NCBI GenBank assembly: GCA_019095985.1
Contig: CM032666.1
Coordinates: 64,479,676-64,543,675, forward strand
Reading direction: 5' to 3'
Source: Streblospio benedicti
Lineage: Eukaryota; Annelida; Polychaeta; Spionida; Spionidae
Length of the DNA stretch: 64,000 bases
Below the pieces are notes generated by a model. The model was given only the letters and a program-made list of their open reading frames with translations. It made no database searches and had not been told where the DNA came from. Positions 1 to 12,806 of the stretch are shown one piece after another. Positions within the stretch are counted from its first letter, which is position 1, and every line of letters starts with the position of its first letter. The translations under genes and the position numbers were made by a program.

Positions 1-1236
1 TACATTCTGTTATACAGTTTACAATATTTCACTTCACACGGAATATTTTTTGTCTACCTTTGTCTACCTCTAACCTGACCTTTGGTTCCAATCTCTACGT
101 GAACGTGTACGTGAGTGAACTGCTGCCAAGCAGCCCATATGCAGTCTATACAGTGTACCACTAAAAAGTCACCTGCAGACTACCCAATGTTTTGGCCCCC
201 TTGCGACCTCTCATCCCATATCACTTTCATGGATCAATTTCATAAAGTTTATTTTTTTTTGGATGGACATGTTACTAAAGATTAAATGATCACGTGGTTT
301 ATGATTTATACAATCATAAGATTAACATTGCAGAAACGGTTCAAGAATGTTTTTGCAAGGGAAACAGTTCCTACGGTTATATTAGGCCTTTTATATCGAC
401 GTGTTACTTTTCGTTTCCGCTGTGCGTAACGTCAGGAGCACAAGTGTCAGTACCGCTTCCCGACTGTCTATATACAGCCCAAAACTATGGAATGAATGTT
501 TCAAGGATGGGGTAGTTGGCTGCCCTCCCACCACCTTGGCTCTGCTTACCAAATATGAATGAAGGGTTGCAATTGAACCCTATCCACATAGTAAGGGTGT
601 TATTCTCGTTATTGCCATGTGAATGAGTGCAATGCGTCAGGGGTTTCCGCGTTGACGATAGCGGCTAGTTTCGGCTCACGCGTGAAACGCTGAAAGGCTG
701 GTTTTGAACTTTTGATTGGTGCAATTTTGCATGTATATGCGACGTAAACTATAGGTATTATTGACCTAGAGTTCAGCATACTTTCTGCTTAAAGTGTGCT
801 GTGGTTCTTGATAATCATTCCTTGCTATCGATAAGTAGCAAAACACCATCATGGACACCTGTGTAGATGACAGCACCGAAACTAGTGATAACCTATGCCA
901 TGTAATCATATGCATGACCGGGCCGCATGGGCCATAGCTACACATGAGGCACTTGGTTATCTGAAATCGCCGCAGACGCTTTGTATTATCTAAGGTTTAA
1001 ATTCCAAATTTTCTTTGAGGAGCATATACCCACTTTGGCATTGGTACTGCGAAAGTGAGCAGATAGTTTACTACTTTTATAATGCAGATATGCATATATA
1101 AAAACATGAAGATGTCTGGAATAGGCCTACACAAAATAGAACCTCCAATGAAAGCCACGTCAATAATAAACCATTTATCACGGTCCCAAAGCCGCAGAAA
1201 AAAGACTTTATACCGTGAACCTCCACAAGCAGATAG
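1..1236. other. Non-coding stretch, nothing identified
   Basis: Mixed-composition DNA without a convincing exon, repeat or RNA gene. The open frames here are short, lack codon bias and have no flanking splice signals. Confidence 0.5.
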
Positions 1237-1506
1237 ATTGTTTTGATTGAGTGGTTCTCACGTATCATGCATTATAACACACGTCTGGGGGAAAACATAA
1301 AATCGCACCTCTTCGCCCTGCTGACGGTGAACGACTGCACCGACGGGGGCTTCATCCCCGCCTACCTGACCGTCCAGGAGGCCCACTTCGTCAGCCTCTC
1401 GGTGCTGGTGGACGCCGGCGCCGCGGTCAACCTGCCCAACCACGACGAACGCGCACTTGACGTGTGCGCCTCTTCAGACATACCGGCGAGGTCCGAACAT
1501 ATATAG
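1237..1506 (+). pseudogene. GC-rich ankyrin-repeat-like coding fragment
   Basis: An open frame of about 90 codons ends at TAG (1504-1506). From about 1307 to 1490 the DNA is strikingly GC-rich and nearly every third codon position is G or C, unlike the AT-rich surroundings. The peptide contains LSVLVDAGAAVNLPNHD followed by ALDVCASS. This fits the ankyrin pattern of a helix, then GADVNxxDxxGxTPLDVA, although the usual G-x-TPL turn is replaced by ERALDV. The upstream YLTVQEAHFVSL matches the preceding LxxAxxxGHxxxV helix. Ankyrin repeats mediate protein-protein contacts. No ATG or clear acceptor marks its 5' edge; weak acceptors lie at 1236 and 1251. Only about one and a half repeats are present, so it is either a terminal exon of a larger gene, in which case the AATAAA downstream would be its poly(A) signal, or a transposed or pseudogenised piece. 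Confidence 0.38.
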
Positions 1507-2263
1507 TTGTTTTGTTTTCTTTTAGGTGCGCTTAAGGGATCTCATGTGTTTTTTTTTGTTTTTTTTTTTGAAAGAATGATCGATAGTGAGTATTATATAA
1601 CAACATGAAAGTGAACTATTTTGGTGGGGAAAGGAGCGTGCGACCACTGCAGAGTCTCTGTCTATGTGAGGTTAGGGCGAATCTTTATGTGGGTGTTCAG
1701 TATGTGTTTATGTATTTTTTTTAGCTTAGTGTCACTCATTTCACTCATCATGTTGTAAGACTATTACAAATTGATATTACAAATTTATCTGGTATTAGGC
1801 TCCTCATATAGTTCTTGGTGAGGCAAATGTAAATATAGGCCAACAGTAGAACATATAAGTGCATCTTAGGTTCCAATAATGAGATTTTGAGTTAAGAAAT
1901 GTGCAAAAGCCTGCCATGAAATTCTGTCAAGGCGGCGACAAATGCTTTGCACTCAATACATTGTATAAGTTATACCCATGTTGTAGCTAGTCACAATATA
2001 TTGTTATTAATGTTAAATGTAAATATATTTTTGTTTGTAATAGTAATCTTTTTATATGGTTAAAATGTTTGAACATGCACTTGTACATGTATAAATGTCT
2101 AATGAGTATATATGTATGTTTTAATATGAAAAACGTAATAGTCTCTAAATGGGTCAGCTTATGACCTTCCACTAGATTATGTACAATGATTTTATTAATG
2201 TTTTAAGATGCAATATGGTGTGAGACATAAATAAACACTTTCTTAGTCTTAGTCTTAGTCTTA
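1507..2263 (+). other. AT-rich tail with AATAAA and CTTAGT repeat
   Basis: AT-rich sequence without coding potential follows the ankyrin-like frame. AATAAA stands at 2230-2235 and is followed directly by about 3.7 copies of CTTAGT (2242-2263). A poly(A) signal followed by a short microsatellite is typical of the 3' end of several non-LTR retrotransposon families. The same AATAAA would also serve as the poly(A) signal of a 3' UTR belonging to the fragment upstream. I cannot decide between these readings. Confidence 0.35.
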
Positions 2264-2404
2264 TATTTAAACCATCCAGGTACAGACATCGGTGGTCTCA
2301 ATCGACAGGTGTTCTGATTATAGGGTTGACATATTCATTATCATAGTACAGTACATCCCACTGATCACCTTTATAAAGAAACCACCTTCTTTATAATAAG
2401 ACTA

Positions 2405-2600
2405 CAGTGGAACCTGTCCATGTGGACACCTCCGTATAGTGGACACCTGCCTTATGTGGACACTTTTCACTTCTCCCGTTTCAGGTTTCCTATATAACAT
2501 ATATACAGTGAACCTCTGTATAGCGGACACCTGTCTTATGTGGACAGTGGACACTATATCTGCTCCCAAATAGCTTATATACCTCTCTATAGTGGACAGT
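2405..2600 (+). mobile_element. Pogo/Tigger-like transposon end, duplicated
   Basis: CAGTGGAACC after TA (2405) is followed by repeated units resembling TATAGTGGACACCTG. A second start, CAGTGAACCTC after TA, lies at 2515, and a third partial unit (CTATAGTGGACAG) near 2590. CAGTnGAACCTnnnTATAnnGGACACC is the familiar terminal repeat of pogo/Tigger-class mariner relatives, which insert at TA. No matching right end is seen, so this is a remnant with a duplicated left terminus. Confidence 0.55.
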
Positions 2601-3999
2601 TCAAAATTTCCCGCAGTATTAGAACAAAGAAATATTCACTGGGGAAGGGACTCCTGTGCAAACATAGATTAAAGACTTGTGAGTGTGACCTTAACCACAA
2701 AGAGGCCTTGTTTTTGTTTGCTTACCAGTTAAGGTATGTGGTCAACCAATGTGCATTAGTGCTAATGTTTGCAGAGCAGTAATTAAAACATGTATGTTTT
2801 TACTAGTTCCTGCATGGTCATAAACCTTTCTGGGATGAGAAGTAATTAAAATGTGACATGAGCAGAAATTTGTGCAAAATATTGATTAAGGAAATTACAA
2901 CTCATGTCAATTAGTAACATTTCTTTGTTTCAGTGCTAATGCAGACATTCTTTTTACCAACCCACTTGTATATAACCAACCATGCTAAATTGTAAGGTAG
3001 TCAGTTGATCCTGGATGTAACAATACTGATGAAACAACTAAAATGGTTAAAAATAGTACAAATAGTAATATATATACAAATAGTAAATAGTAACATGTCA
3101 AACACCGGGTCGTGACAAAATTATTACAGATGAATAAACGTGATTATGTATACCCAGAAACTTTATGTGATCTTTAGTGTCCGTTGTTTACGGAGACAGG
3201 CTGCACTTGTTGCTACTATGCTACGTAAACGTTCTTAGGTGCACGGTCTGATTTCTGTGGCCGAGTTTTAGCTAATAACGCTAAAGTTTGCCGTCAAGTT
3301 AGCAGCTGACTGCACAGAGAGGAGAACGTACTCGCCCGCTCACGGGTCCGTACTATTGTTCTTTGGATTATTTTGTTGTTGCAATGCAACATATGCATGA
3401 TTGCATGTAAGAAGTATAGTCCTGGATTTCGAGAACATGAAAAGGGGTCTTAAATGCATCCAGGGAATAGGAGAGATATTAAAACTTATAGCGAGGAAGA
3501 AAGAGCGAGTCCAATGGGGGCAAAACCTCCTACAATGGGAGTGCCTCACCCCACTGTGATTGTCTCTGGCAAGATTAAAATATCTCCTACGTGTCTGGAG
3601 AAACAGATCTTGCTTACGAACGGATCACCACTAATCTCGGTGGCAGTAGTAGTCAGGGCACCCAGACGCACGCACGTCTTTTGTCACGTCATGTGGTAAC
3701 GAGTTGTTTAATATGCTTAGGTTTGGGACAGACTCAATGGTTCTATGAATTAGCACAGTTGTACCATATACATGTGTATATACAGTATTCACGATCTATC
3801 ATTAGCGGAGCCTTTCCAAATAAAATTTACTCTGGCCACTGCGGTGCTTATGAATATTCAATTACACGTGTTTGAACCACACGACCTAATTACATTGGAC
3901 ATAATCTCTCACGAATGAAACCGATGTTTACTAATGAGGTGCGGGTTTTAGAGGTGCGGGTTTATAAAGAAGTAGAGGATGATGTGTGTGTGTGGTGGT
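2601..3999. other. Non-coding stretch, nothing identified
   Basis: No exon or element with ends was found. Around 3045-3095 there is simple reiteration of ACAAATAGTA. The two overlapping frames at 3454-3875 lack splice context and I do not consider them genes. Confidence 0.45.
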
Positions 4000-4001
4000 G
4001 G

Positions 4002-4002
4002 T

Positions 4003-4034
<32 letters not shown>

Positions 4035-4170
4035 GGGGGGGTTGCTGAAAAAAAAGATGTGGGAAAATAGGCAAAAAAAGGGGTGTTGAAGTGGGATGGG
4101 TGTGTGTGTGGGTAAGTGGGGGGGGGGGCTTAAAATTTGTGGGATGAGGGAAAAAAGAAAAAAAAACACA
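4002..4170. repeat. Homopolymer and purine-rich low-complexity block
   Basis: A poly-T run of about 30 bases is followed by G runs and reiterated GATGTGGGAAAA-like units. The units resemble the tandem block at 14.15-14.35 kb, so the two sites probably share a repeat family. The 112-codon minus-strand frame here (rich in Lys, Pro and Phe) is a by-product of the low complexity. Confidence 0.6.
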
Positions 4171-4569
4171 TAAACTACTTTTAGCATATGCATTTGTTTG
4201 TGTGTTTCGTTTGTTTGCTTACATCCCGTTCTTGTAGAATGCCTTTTACAGTGCAAATACCCCATTAATTGCGTCCATCCGTCCATTCGGCTTGTTACTA
4301 CTCTAGAGTCTACATTTAGTGCACTTTAAGCTAAGGTGCTCAAATGTAAGTTAGTTGAAGATGGTGACCTATGGTGAGCCTATTTCATATGAAACACAAT
4401 GGTCCTTATTTGGTTCCATTATGGCTGTTATTTGATCCGACAGTAAACATTGGTTTGTCACTTTGGGTGACATTTTTCCTGTATGTGGTATTGTCATGGG
4501 GGTATGAACCTAAAAATATCGTGCCACCAGCAAAGATATCAGACCCTAATATGTATAATGAAGCTCTAA

Positions 4570-4860
4570 ACAATTACCCAAAAATATAATGTCATAAGCA
4601 ACATATGATTAGTTTTTACAATGCTCAGTCATAGGCCTGAGGTCATTGAAGGATGATGTGATTTAAAAGCAAAGACATTTTTATTACCTAATAATATAAT
4701 GATTTTCAATATTTGCATGAAAATGTCAAGCATCACATTTGACCCCAAAATATACAGAATTTCGAAAAAAAGTGACCCAACAATATAATGAATGGGGAAA
4801 CTAATACCCAAAAATACAATAATGGGGAAATTATGACCCAGAAGGCGCAAAAAGGTACTC
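4570..4860. repeat. Degenerate tandem repeat (ACCCAAAAATATAATG-like)
   Basis: Units such as TTACCCAAAAATATAATG, GTGACCCAACAATATAATG and ATACCCAAAAATACAATAAT recur several times, spaced by variants of AATGGGGAAACT. Similar GACCCATA/GACCCAAA units form the interior of the 6.5-kb element, suggesting related debris. Confidence 0.4.
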
Positions 4861-5119
4861 CTATCCTCCAGTTGCGCATTCATATAATACCCACCCAATC
4901 TATGAAAGAGTTTACACGTTGCAAATTATCTGTGCTGATTTTACTTAACATTTTTACAAGATTTACTGGGTATTTTGTATGGAAACGTTTAGAATGTATC
5001 AGAGATACATTTATCAACCAGTGTAACGAAACCAGTTCTTTAGTAGGTCTCCAGTGCGCGAGGTTGCAGCAACCTTGCAGAGTATAAAGTAGGTTATGTA
5101 AGTTGCACTGGACTAGGTA

Positions 5120-5690
5120 TATTATCCCCTTTGTTACACACACCTTGTTGTTATGCCTTCTTAAGCCCACTGTAGGATTAGGGACTCAGTACACTATAGT
5201 ACTGAGATTCAGCCATTAGAGCTCAGTTTCCTTGTAGACGCTAGTCGGATAGCATGTAGGGCTGGTAACTTATTCCTTCGGGGATAGGCCCTCTTTACTT
5301 ATCTGATGGGGCTAGCCAATGGCGACCCCCCTCCTCATAGCGCCTGGGACCGCGTGGCTTCGTAAAGGGGACGCCCTGATCGTTGCGTGTCAGCACCGGT
5401 GCGAAGTCCCCTCCGTGCAGGGGCCTGTCATGAAACCCGACTTGTTAGTCACCAGGCACTCGCCCAGTACGCTGGACGGTGGCCTGTACGTGGGGTACCA
5501 GTTAACACAACGAGGAGTAGTAAGGGAACCAACATCGTCCAGGAGTCAGCCGTCCATCTCGCGTCCTAGCTTCGGGCTAGTGGCGTTGCGAATCAGCACA
5601 GAGCGCGGCCCAGTCACCATATCTGGTCATGCTGGGTCCGCGACCGACTCCACTTTGTTTACAACCAGGATGAAGACTTCGCCTCATATT
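5120..5690. mobile_element. GC-rich retroelement-like segment, unclassified
   Basis: This block is far richer in GC than its surroundings and holds the longest open frame of the window (155 codons, ATG at 5319, + strand). The predicted protein shows no domain I recognise. The stretch TGGCGACC at 5320 would fit a tRNA primer-binding site directly after an LTR-like region (about 5130-5319), and a CTAGC-TTCG-GGCTAG hairpin lies near 5570. This suggests the leader or end of an old retroelement, but no second LTR, reverse transcriptase or target duplication is visible in the window. If it is such an element, it is an incomplete fossil. Confidence 0.3.
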
Positions 5691-6466
5691 AAGTTTGGCA
5701 CAAATATAAGGTATGCAGTTGTGCGAATCACTCTGGAAATGTATTTATTTTGGAATCATTATATCCCTAGAAGAACTACTTATTAGAACATTATAGCTTT
5801 TATGTATTCTGATGTGTTGGTTATACAATATTACCTTAATTATATTGGGTCTTTTTTTAATCCATGCATGTAAAAAAAAAAAGAAGACCATTCCATGCCG
5901 TTGAGAGTTATAAAATCTTATAAGCAACGCCCGCCGCCCGTCAACGTTTTGGGAGATATTTTCTGAAACCATTATGTTGTGTTAAAAGAAATATGCATTT
6001 TAAACATTGGAAATGCATATTCGTAAGAAATTGCGCGCCCCAACCATGAATGTGACGTGAAACCTTTTATGCAAACTAACGACACCGGCGGACAGAAGAA
6101 ATAACGACTTCGTAATTTTATGCTTTTCTTGCCGACGGTCCAGACGACATGATAACGTATAAGTAGTTTGCATTATGTGTCGGAACTGGCTCCTCAGAAC
6201 TTGTGGTGTATTTCGAAATCGAAACCAACCCCTGTTAGCAAAGCAGGTAAACCCTATAGTAAATGATTTGAGATACAATTTTCAGAGCTTATTTTAGTAA
6301 GACGGGAGTGAAATGATAGTGTTTGTGCGTGTGAATGTGTGGTAAACGCTCGGGGGTGGGGGGTATTGCCGCAAAAAATGGGTACGGGTTAGCCGTATAA
6401 TATACAGCGTATGTTCGTTCCTGGGTCTCTATACAGGGTATTAACTCAGCTCTACGTGTAGGGCTA

Positions 6467-6930
6467 GGTACGGGTGTGCCATTTCGAACGTCGAAACGGT
6501 ACCTATCGATATACTAATTTGCCATAAAAAGTGATCCATGTCTGTACTTGACGATGAAAAAGCGACCCATGTCTATACATGTACCTATAGAATAATGAAA
6601 CTACATACTATTTACAATTTATCCACCAAAATATTCAAAAAAATTATATCAGTATCAAACAAAATGAAACTTACACTGACATAATATGTATAATTTAATT
6701 TCAAACCCATAGCTATACCAGAAATCACAAAATTTAGACCCATAACTATACCAAAAATCACAAAATTTAGACTCATAGCTATATCCAAAATCACAAAATT
6801 TAGACCCATAATTATAGCAAAAATCACAAAATTTAGACCCATAGCTATACTAAATCACAAAATTTAGACCCATCACTATACCTGAGATGTCTGAAAAGGT
6901 GACCCATAGAAATGGCACACCCGCACTACC
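6467..6930. mobile_element. Non-autonomous DNA transposon with short TIRs
   Basis: The left end GGTACGGGTGTGCCATTTC (6467) is matched in inverted orientation by GAAATGGCACACCCGCACTACC-type sequence ending at 6930. The interior has no transposase and consists largely of GACCCATA-type repeats, including a 33-bp minisatellite. No clear target duplication could be assigned, so the superfamily is open. Confidence 0.65.
6699..6882. repeat. 33-bp minisatellite inside a MITE
   Basis: Units beginning CACAAAATTTAGACCCATA repeat at 6726, 6759, 6792, 6825 (31 bp) and 6856, with a partial unit upstream. Because 33 is a multiple of three, the minus strand yields a spurious open frame with an 11-residue repeat (MGLNFVIFAII and variants). 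Confidence 0.85.
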
Positions 6931-9558
6931 CGACATATAGTAAGGGTAAACGGTGGTGGTTGGTGTGGATGATCCTAACCGTATCAATTCTGTTTTCCGG
7001 TGTAAACAGATGGACTTAGGAGTGGTTAAGATGATCCCAGGTTTTGTCCAAACTATCAGCGATCAATTTCAAGCTTCTCAAAAGAAGCTTCTTAATATTT
7101 CTAGGGTTTATCATTTAATGCACTACAGTACTGATGACGAATTAGGGACATGGAATTTAGCCGAATATTTAGAACTTTAAACGAATGACCGAATCAAGGT
7201 GAACGAATCTATGAAAGGTGAATGATAAATTCTCATTTTACTCACCTTAGTGATAATACGGGAAATTCTGCAATAAACCCCTCATATAAAGGCCGCCTGC
7301 TTAGATGCTTAAAGTCACTTCAAGACATTATAAGCCAAGGTCAAAATCTCAACTTACCTAAATTTATGCATCATTTTCCCCAGAATTGTAGTTAGAATCA
7401 ACCAATGTTAACCCCTCAAACTGAACCTGGTGAAAGATTAGAAAATCACTATGGAAGTAGAACAAACAATGCAATATTTTTCTGTTGTGGAAACCGGCAT
7501 CAACTTCATATATTTGTATTTTGGGAAAGGCCTTTAATATTAAAAGGACATAATAAATTTAAGAGCCATTAATACAAGACCCTATGAGTTTTGAACAGAC
7601 AGAATTTATTGCTATAGAATATTTGAAATTTAATATAGATGAGTAGAATGAGCGAATGAGTTATTGTCATATTTGGTGTGTCTGGTGCAATTTCCTGTCT
7701 AATCAAGCTGACATTAGCAGTTGATGTGGTACATAGCCAATAGGAAGTGGCGACTTAGGGCAAATGCCTCAACGCCCGAGAAATTTTATGTCATTGTTCC
7801 CAGGATATGGAGAGATTATTTGATGGGTCACAAGGGATAATACATACAGGAAATAGAAGGTTGAAGGCTTATATAGTATATCATAGATAAATGAATTCAT
7901 GGGTATTGGATATGAAGTTGTAACCTTAGTGTCACATTGAATTGGCAATTTGAGCAGGGTTTTTTCTGAATTGCTTGGTGGCAAAGTTTTTCAGAGCACC
8001 CTGATTTATTTTAAGCTCATTATTATTCAACTTACAAATCATTAGATATAATATTGCACCTCTGAAAATATGTGCAGTGTAAAAGAGATTCCAGTATACG
8101 ACGATTGTCTTAAATTAGAGTTTGGCATATTCAATCTGAAACACCCAGATTTGATACTTCACCATTTGTTTAATGTTGAGCATTTAGTACTGGTACTTAA
8201 ACTCACATTTAGATAACATTAAACCCAATGTATGGATTATATTTCTGTAATAACGTTAATTTCCTGTTACATGATATGCTGCAAAATGTGTTAATTTTAC
8301 TACAGCACACACATATGATTATGAGAAGTATGGGGTAATCGAGAACTCAGCTCAGAGCTTGAGATGTGCACCCTGAATATCTAGAGCTCACTTTATTGTT
8401 CGAATGACATCTTCCCAATTAGATCAAAATATGCATAATGCATTAGGTGATATTGACGGATCAAAAATCTCTCCAAATTAGCACCTCAGATTAGCACAAG
8501 ATTTGTGCTGATTGGCTAGTTTTCTATATTGCACTTGGAAAGAATATTGAGGGCCATGTGTCATGGGCTCATGCCTTATTTTATTATATTAACATGAGTG
8601 GAGGTATGGTGAGTTGGTGACTGAGAGTAGCACTAAGAGCGGTGCATGGTTCACGGTTGCAGCGAACAGGAGAAGGAGGTGATCATTTATCATCAGTCAT
8701 AATATATCAGCATCTGGCTGGCTAATTACATGTAGACACTGAAGACTGTGCTATGTATATCATTTCGTTTGTTCTTGCCATGGAAGGGAACTCTGGTATG
8801 GCAGAAGTTGATGACGCCTACTTTAAGAGCAATGAGTGGGGTTTAATCACAACAGGGATGTGTGAGATTTAGGGTTTGAATATTATATGGCTGGAATAAT
8901 TGAAAATGTTCATAATGCCCCATCCCCCTCTCCATATAAGGGTGTGCTGCTTTAAAGTGTAATGATAATAAGTTTTGAATTGGTTTGAAAGCTCTCTCAA
9001 AACAATTGGCTGAGATATGTTTCTCCAAGTTTTAAGTATCTAAAATCTTATTCCATGTTTTTACATAGGAACAATTTTTATGATGTCATGCTGCTCCCAG
9101 GGGCTGACAGTGTTTCCATTTTTCCGTGGTCTGTCTTCATTTTCTAGTGGCCCATTGAAACAAGATGCATTGGCATTGTACATGCTTTTGTAGTATGGAG
9201 ATGGAGTGGTGTTTCCTTCAACTTAACAGCTGTGAATATTGTGATTTGGACAAAGAGAAAATATGCTCTGTTACCTCCTTAAGTGAGATTCGATGCATTT
9301 TAGATTGTGCTTGCAATAGATAATATAATGTATGTACTGGTAGTCATGTAATAATGTAAGGAGGGATATGTTGTGCTTCAATATTGATATTTTGTTTACC
9401 ACTTGCCTGACTTTGGTCAAATTGTATTCAAATATCCAATCATTATTTATTTGCTTGACTGGTATGTACATGTATATCATAGAATATTAGAGACCATTGA
9501 AATATCTACTGTAATAGTTTACAACTTTTGAATTAGCGTGTTTGACATTTTATGATGA
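6931..9558. other. Non-coding stretch
   Basis: AT-rich unique-looking sequence. The frame at 6953-7180 (+) is ordinary in composition and lacks splice signals. No TIR element, RNA gene or SINE was recognised. Confidence 0.45.
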
Positions 9559-9563
9559 AATTT

Positions 9564-10263
9564 CAGGGCAGTCGCACGCACCTTAACAGTGGTCCGACAA
9601 AATGAGCAGGCATGAAAACAGTGACATGTAGTCGCCGTATGGCTAGGGGATCTGGGGGCATGCACCCCGAGAAAAAAATAGAATTTACAACACAAATGGT
9701 GCAATTTGAGAGCTATATTTTCAAATAAATTACTTTTCTGTGACCACTCCCACATGGGAAGATAATGGAGGCATCGTACGTTTTTTCGTGACTTTCAGCT
9801 TTTATAAGTGATAAATAATACTACTTGTGTATCAAATCAAAGTCCATCTTGCCTTCAAATTCATCTATGCATTATTGTAGAAATGTTGAGCCTAAATACT
9901 AACATATTTGAACTTTAACAGTTATAAACTATGATTTAGTTTTGTTCTATAAGTGAAACGTAACTAGCACGTATCCGACATTCCGTGCATATAATCAAAT
10001 GAACCCTCATGTGCCCTGTTACAAAGAAGGCATTCTCACGTGACGATAATAAAAGACAACAGACAAAGATTGGTCATTTAGGGTCATTTAAGGTCACTGA
10101 CCACTTAGTCAAACTATAAGTATGTGGAAGTTACGCAACTGCTAAATTGCAGAAGGGTTAGTCTATAGAGTGCTTATTACCTAATTACGTTATTACGTAA
10201 TAAATTCTTGAAAAATAGTGGTCCGACAAATGTCGGAGTGTCGGAGCGGGTGCGGCGGCCCTG
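9564..10263. mobile_element. hAT-like MITE, about 700 bp
   Basis: It starts CAGGGCAGTCGCACGCACC and ends GGGTGCGGCGGCCCTG, an imperfect inverted pair, and is flanked on both sides by AATTT (9559-9563 and 10264-10268). CAGGG termini are characteristic of hAT elements; a 5-bp duplication occurs in some hAT subgroups. AGTGGTCCGACAAA appears just inside both ends in direct orientation, possibly as transposase-binding subterminal repeats. No transposase frame remains. Confidence 0.7.
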
Positions 10264-10268
10264 AATTT

Positions 10269-12775
10269 GTAAAGAATATTAATGTATGTAGGTTGAAATT
10301 TTTCAGGATTGTTTTATGATAGTTTTGTCATCTTTCATGTTGCCATACTCTAAAATGAAGAGTAAATGCTCAGATAATCAGTTTAAATGAAAATTTAATG
10401 TAATTGCATAGTTAGACTTATAAATCCAAGTCAGGTGAGGCTTTTTATCTCATAACCTTGGGTTAGGTTTGAACCGGTGACAAAGGCAGCAAATCACCTC
10501 GCATTATGTTTGTTAATTAGAATTGAAGAACATGAATTGTAAAACTCGGTCAACGGAACACAGTATCTAGCGTAAACCTGAGATGTTGTCTGATTATTTT
10601 GAGAAGAATGAAATTGTTTACATTGGAGATTGGATAGATTATCCCCTGCTGTTGCATTTGTACAACACCGGACCGGGATGTTCACAAACCTGGATCAAAC
10701 CAGATAAATACAGATTCATTTTTATTTTCTTTGTATCCAGTGCTTTTCTTGTACTAGAATGTGATTTTAATTCGCGTTAATTCTGATAGTAACGAGAAAT
10801 AACACTACACTAAAAAGTACGATCATGAAAGTTATTTCTTATGCCTACAAAAACATCTGAAGTCTGCAACTATTATATATTCAAAGTCTACAACAGACAA
10901 TAAACTAATAAATCTCTAATATCAAGAAACCGAGCTATACAGGGGGAGAGTTTGTGATGTTGAACCTGGCCATATATTTCCATGAAGAGGACAGCATGTA
11001 GCATCTGTTGAATATTGCATATGCCAAGTAAGATTTACGGTAGCTGTCCTTCAGAAAGTGACCCCTTATTCAAATTTATCGCCATGCGTTTGTACATCTT
11101 GTCACTTTTCATTAGTCAGAATTGATACGTAATGTTCATGACCAAGCAAAGATGAGCAGATTATATGGATGATGATGCTGTTTAGGTAATCTACGTTTTA
11201 TATGTAGATCTACTTATTTGTATTTGAGGATCTTGCAGATATTTGTGTTGCCCGACAGTGCCAGTCCACGTATATTAATGAAAAGGGCACGACCCAAAGT
11301 GTTCGAATGAAGGATTATTTGAATCCGAAGCATATACGGACAGCTGTAGATCATGTAAGAAAAACAGAACATAAGATCACCCTTAAAGACTTGTGCACAC
11401 GAAGAGCATGAGACCCACATAAAGATCCATAGTTCATAGAGATCCACACATGCCAAGTTGCCAACCCAAGATGGACCACTACACCGGCTATGACTTGCCT
11501 GTCTGCTGTCACATGACTGCAGCTATCATGGTGATCATGTGATCAACTGAGGTTTTTATTTGGTCCGATGATGCTTATGCGATATCAGCAAAAGTCTTGC
11601 CATCTGAGCAACATGACAAGTTTCAATAGGTATTTAAATATATTCATTGCAGATGTTTTTTTTTTTCTTATTTTTAGCAGATTAATAATTTATTCAAAGC
11701 AACAGAGTGAAATTCTAGCAATGAAAAAATCTATATGGAAAATATTTTAGTAAATTAGAAATGTAAATATGTCATGAAGTATTACACCAACTTGACTGAA
11801 AATAATTTTGAATACATTATGAAATATGCTCTAGGTAAATTTGTGTGTCAGTTTATGTTCATTTCTGGATATGGTTTTATATGGGTTGTTTGCATGTCAT
11901 TTTCTCTGTATGAGACCAATCATAGTTTTGATGAAACAAGTTATTGAAAGGCTCTAACATGTAGCAAAGTCAACATGCAATATTTAAATTCTCATTTCCC
12001 AATACAACCTAAATTTATAATTTCATTTATTTATATGGATTTGTATGCATATTTCCTCCCAGACATATTTTCAAATAGAGAATATTGTTGCTGATGTTCT
12101 TACTATCTGTTTTTTGAAAGGAATAATAATGACAAACACATGTATCATTTTTATTTCAATTATTTTGCATGCATACAAACATCAATGAGATGAATGGAAC
12201 ATTTGCCATAGTCACTCTCTGGAACCAACCTGTATGGGCAACCAAATTAGTGGCCTTAACGCGCAACTAAACAATGAGCAGCATCCAATCATAAAAAGAA
12301 AAGTAAATTACACTGATAACTCAGGATTTCGAAAAATATCAATACAACCCCTTTGATGTAACAAGTAAAATAAATCACCATAGCTTTACAGTAGCATATA
12401 GTTAACTTTGATGGCCAACAATGATTTGCACAAACATTTGAATTGACGAGGAAAATGTCCAATTTGGTTACACTCAACGGCGACTATTTTGGTTACACGT
12501 ATAGGTTGGTTTCGGACAGTGATAGGACCCATGCTAATGACACCAAAGTCTTGAGTTTGCTCCTCAGTCTTGATTTGTTTGACTAATAACACAATCTGTT
12601 GTTTCTGAAAACAAAAGGCCCAAGCGTATGTTTGTCACTTGAGGAGAGGAGCCAATCCTATATGATGTTTTCACTGTCAGGTTTTCTTTCTTGTTTTGTA
12701 TTGGCATACATATAAAAAATATGCTATGACAATTTCTATGTAACGTTTTGCAGCCAATACTGATAGAGCAAAAAA

Positions 12776-12806
<31 letters not shown>

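Noticed and set aside
3948-4286. 112-codon minus-strand frame rich in Lys and Pro
   Set aside because: It arises from poly-T and G-rich low-complexity DNA.
6612-6842. 76-codon minus-strand frame with 11-residue repeats as a repeat protein
   Set aside because: It comes from the 33-bp minisatellite in a MITE.
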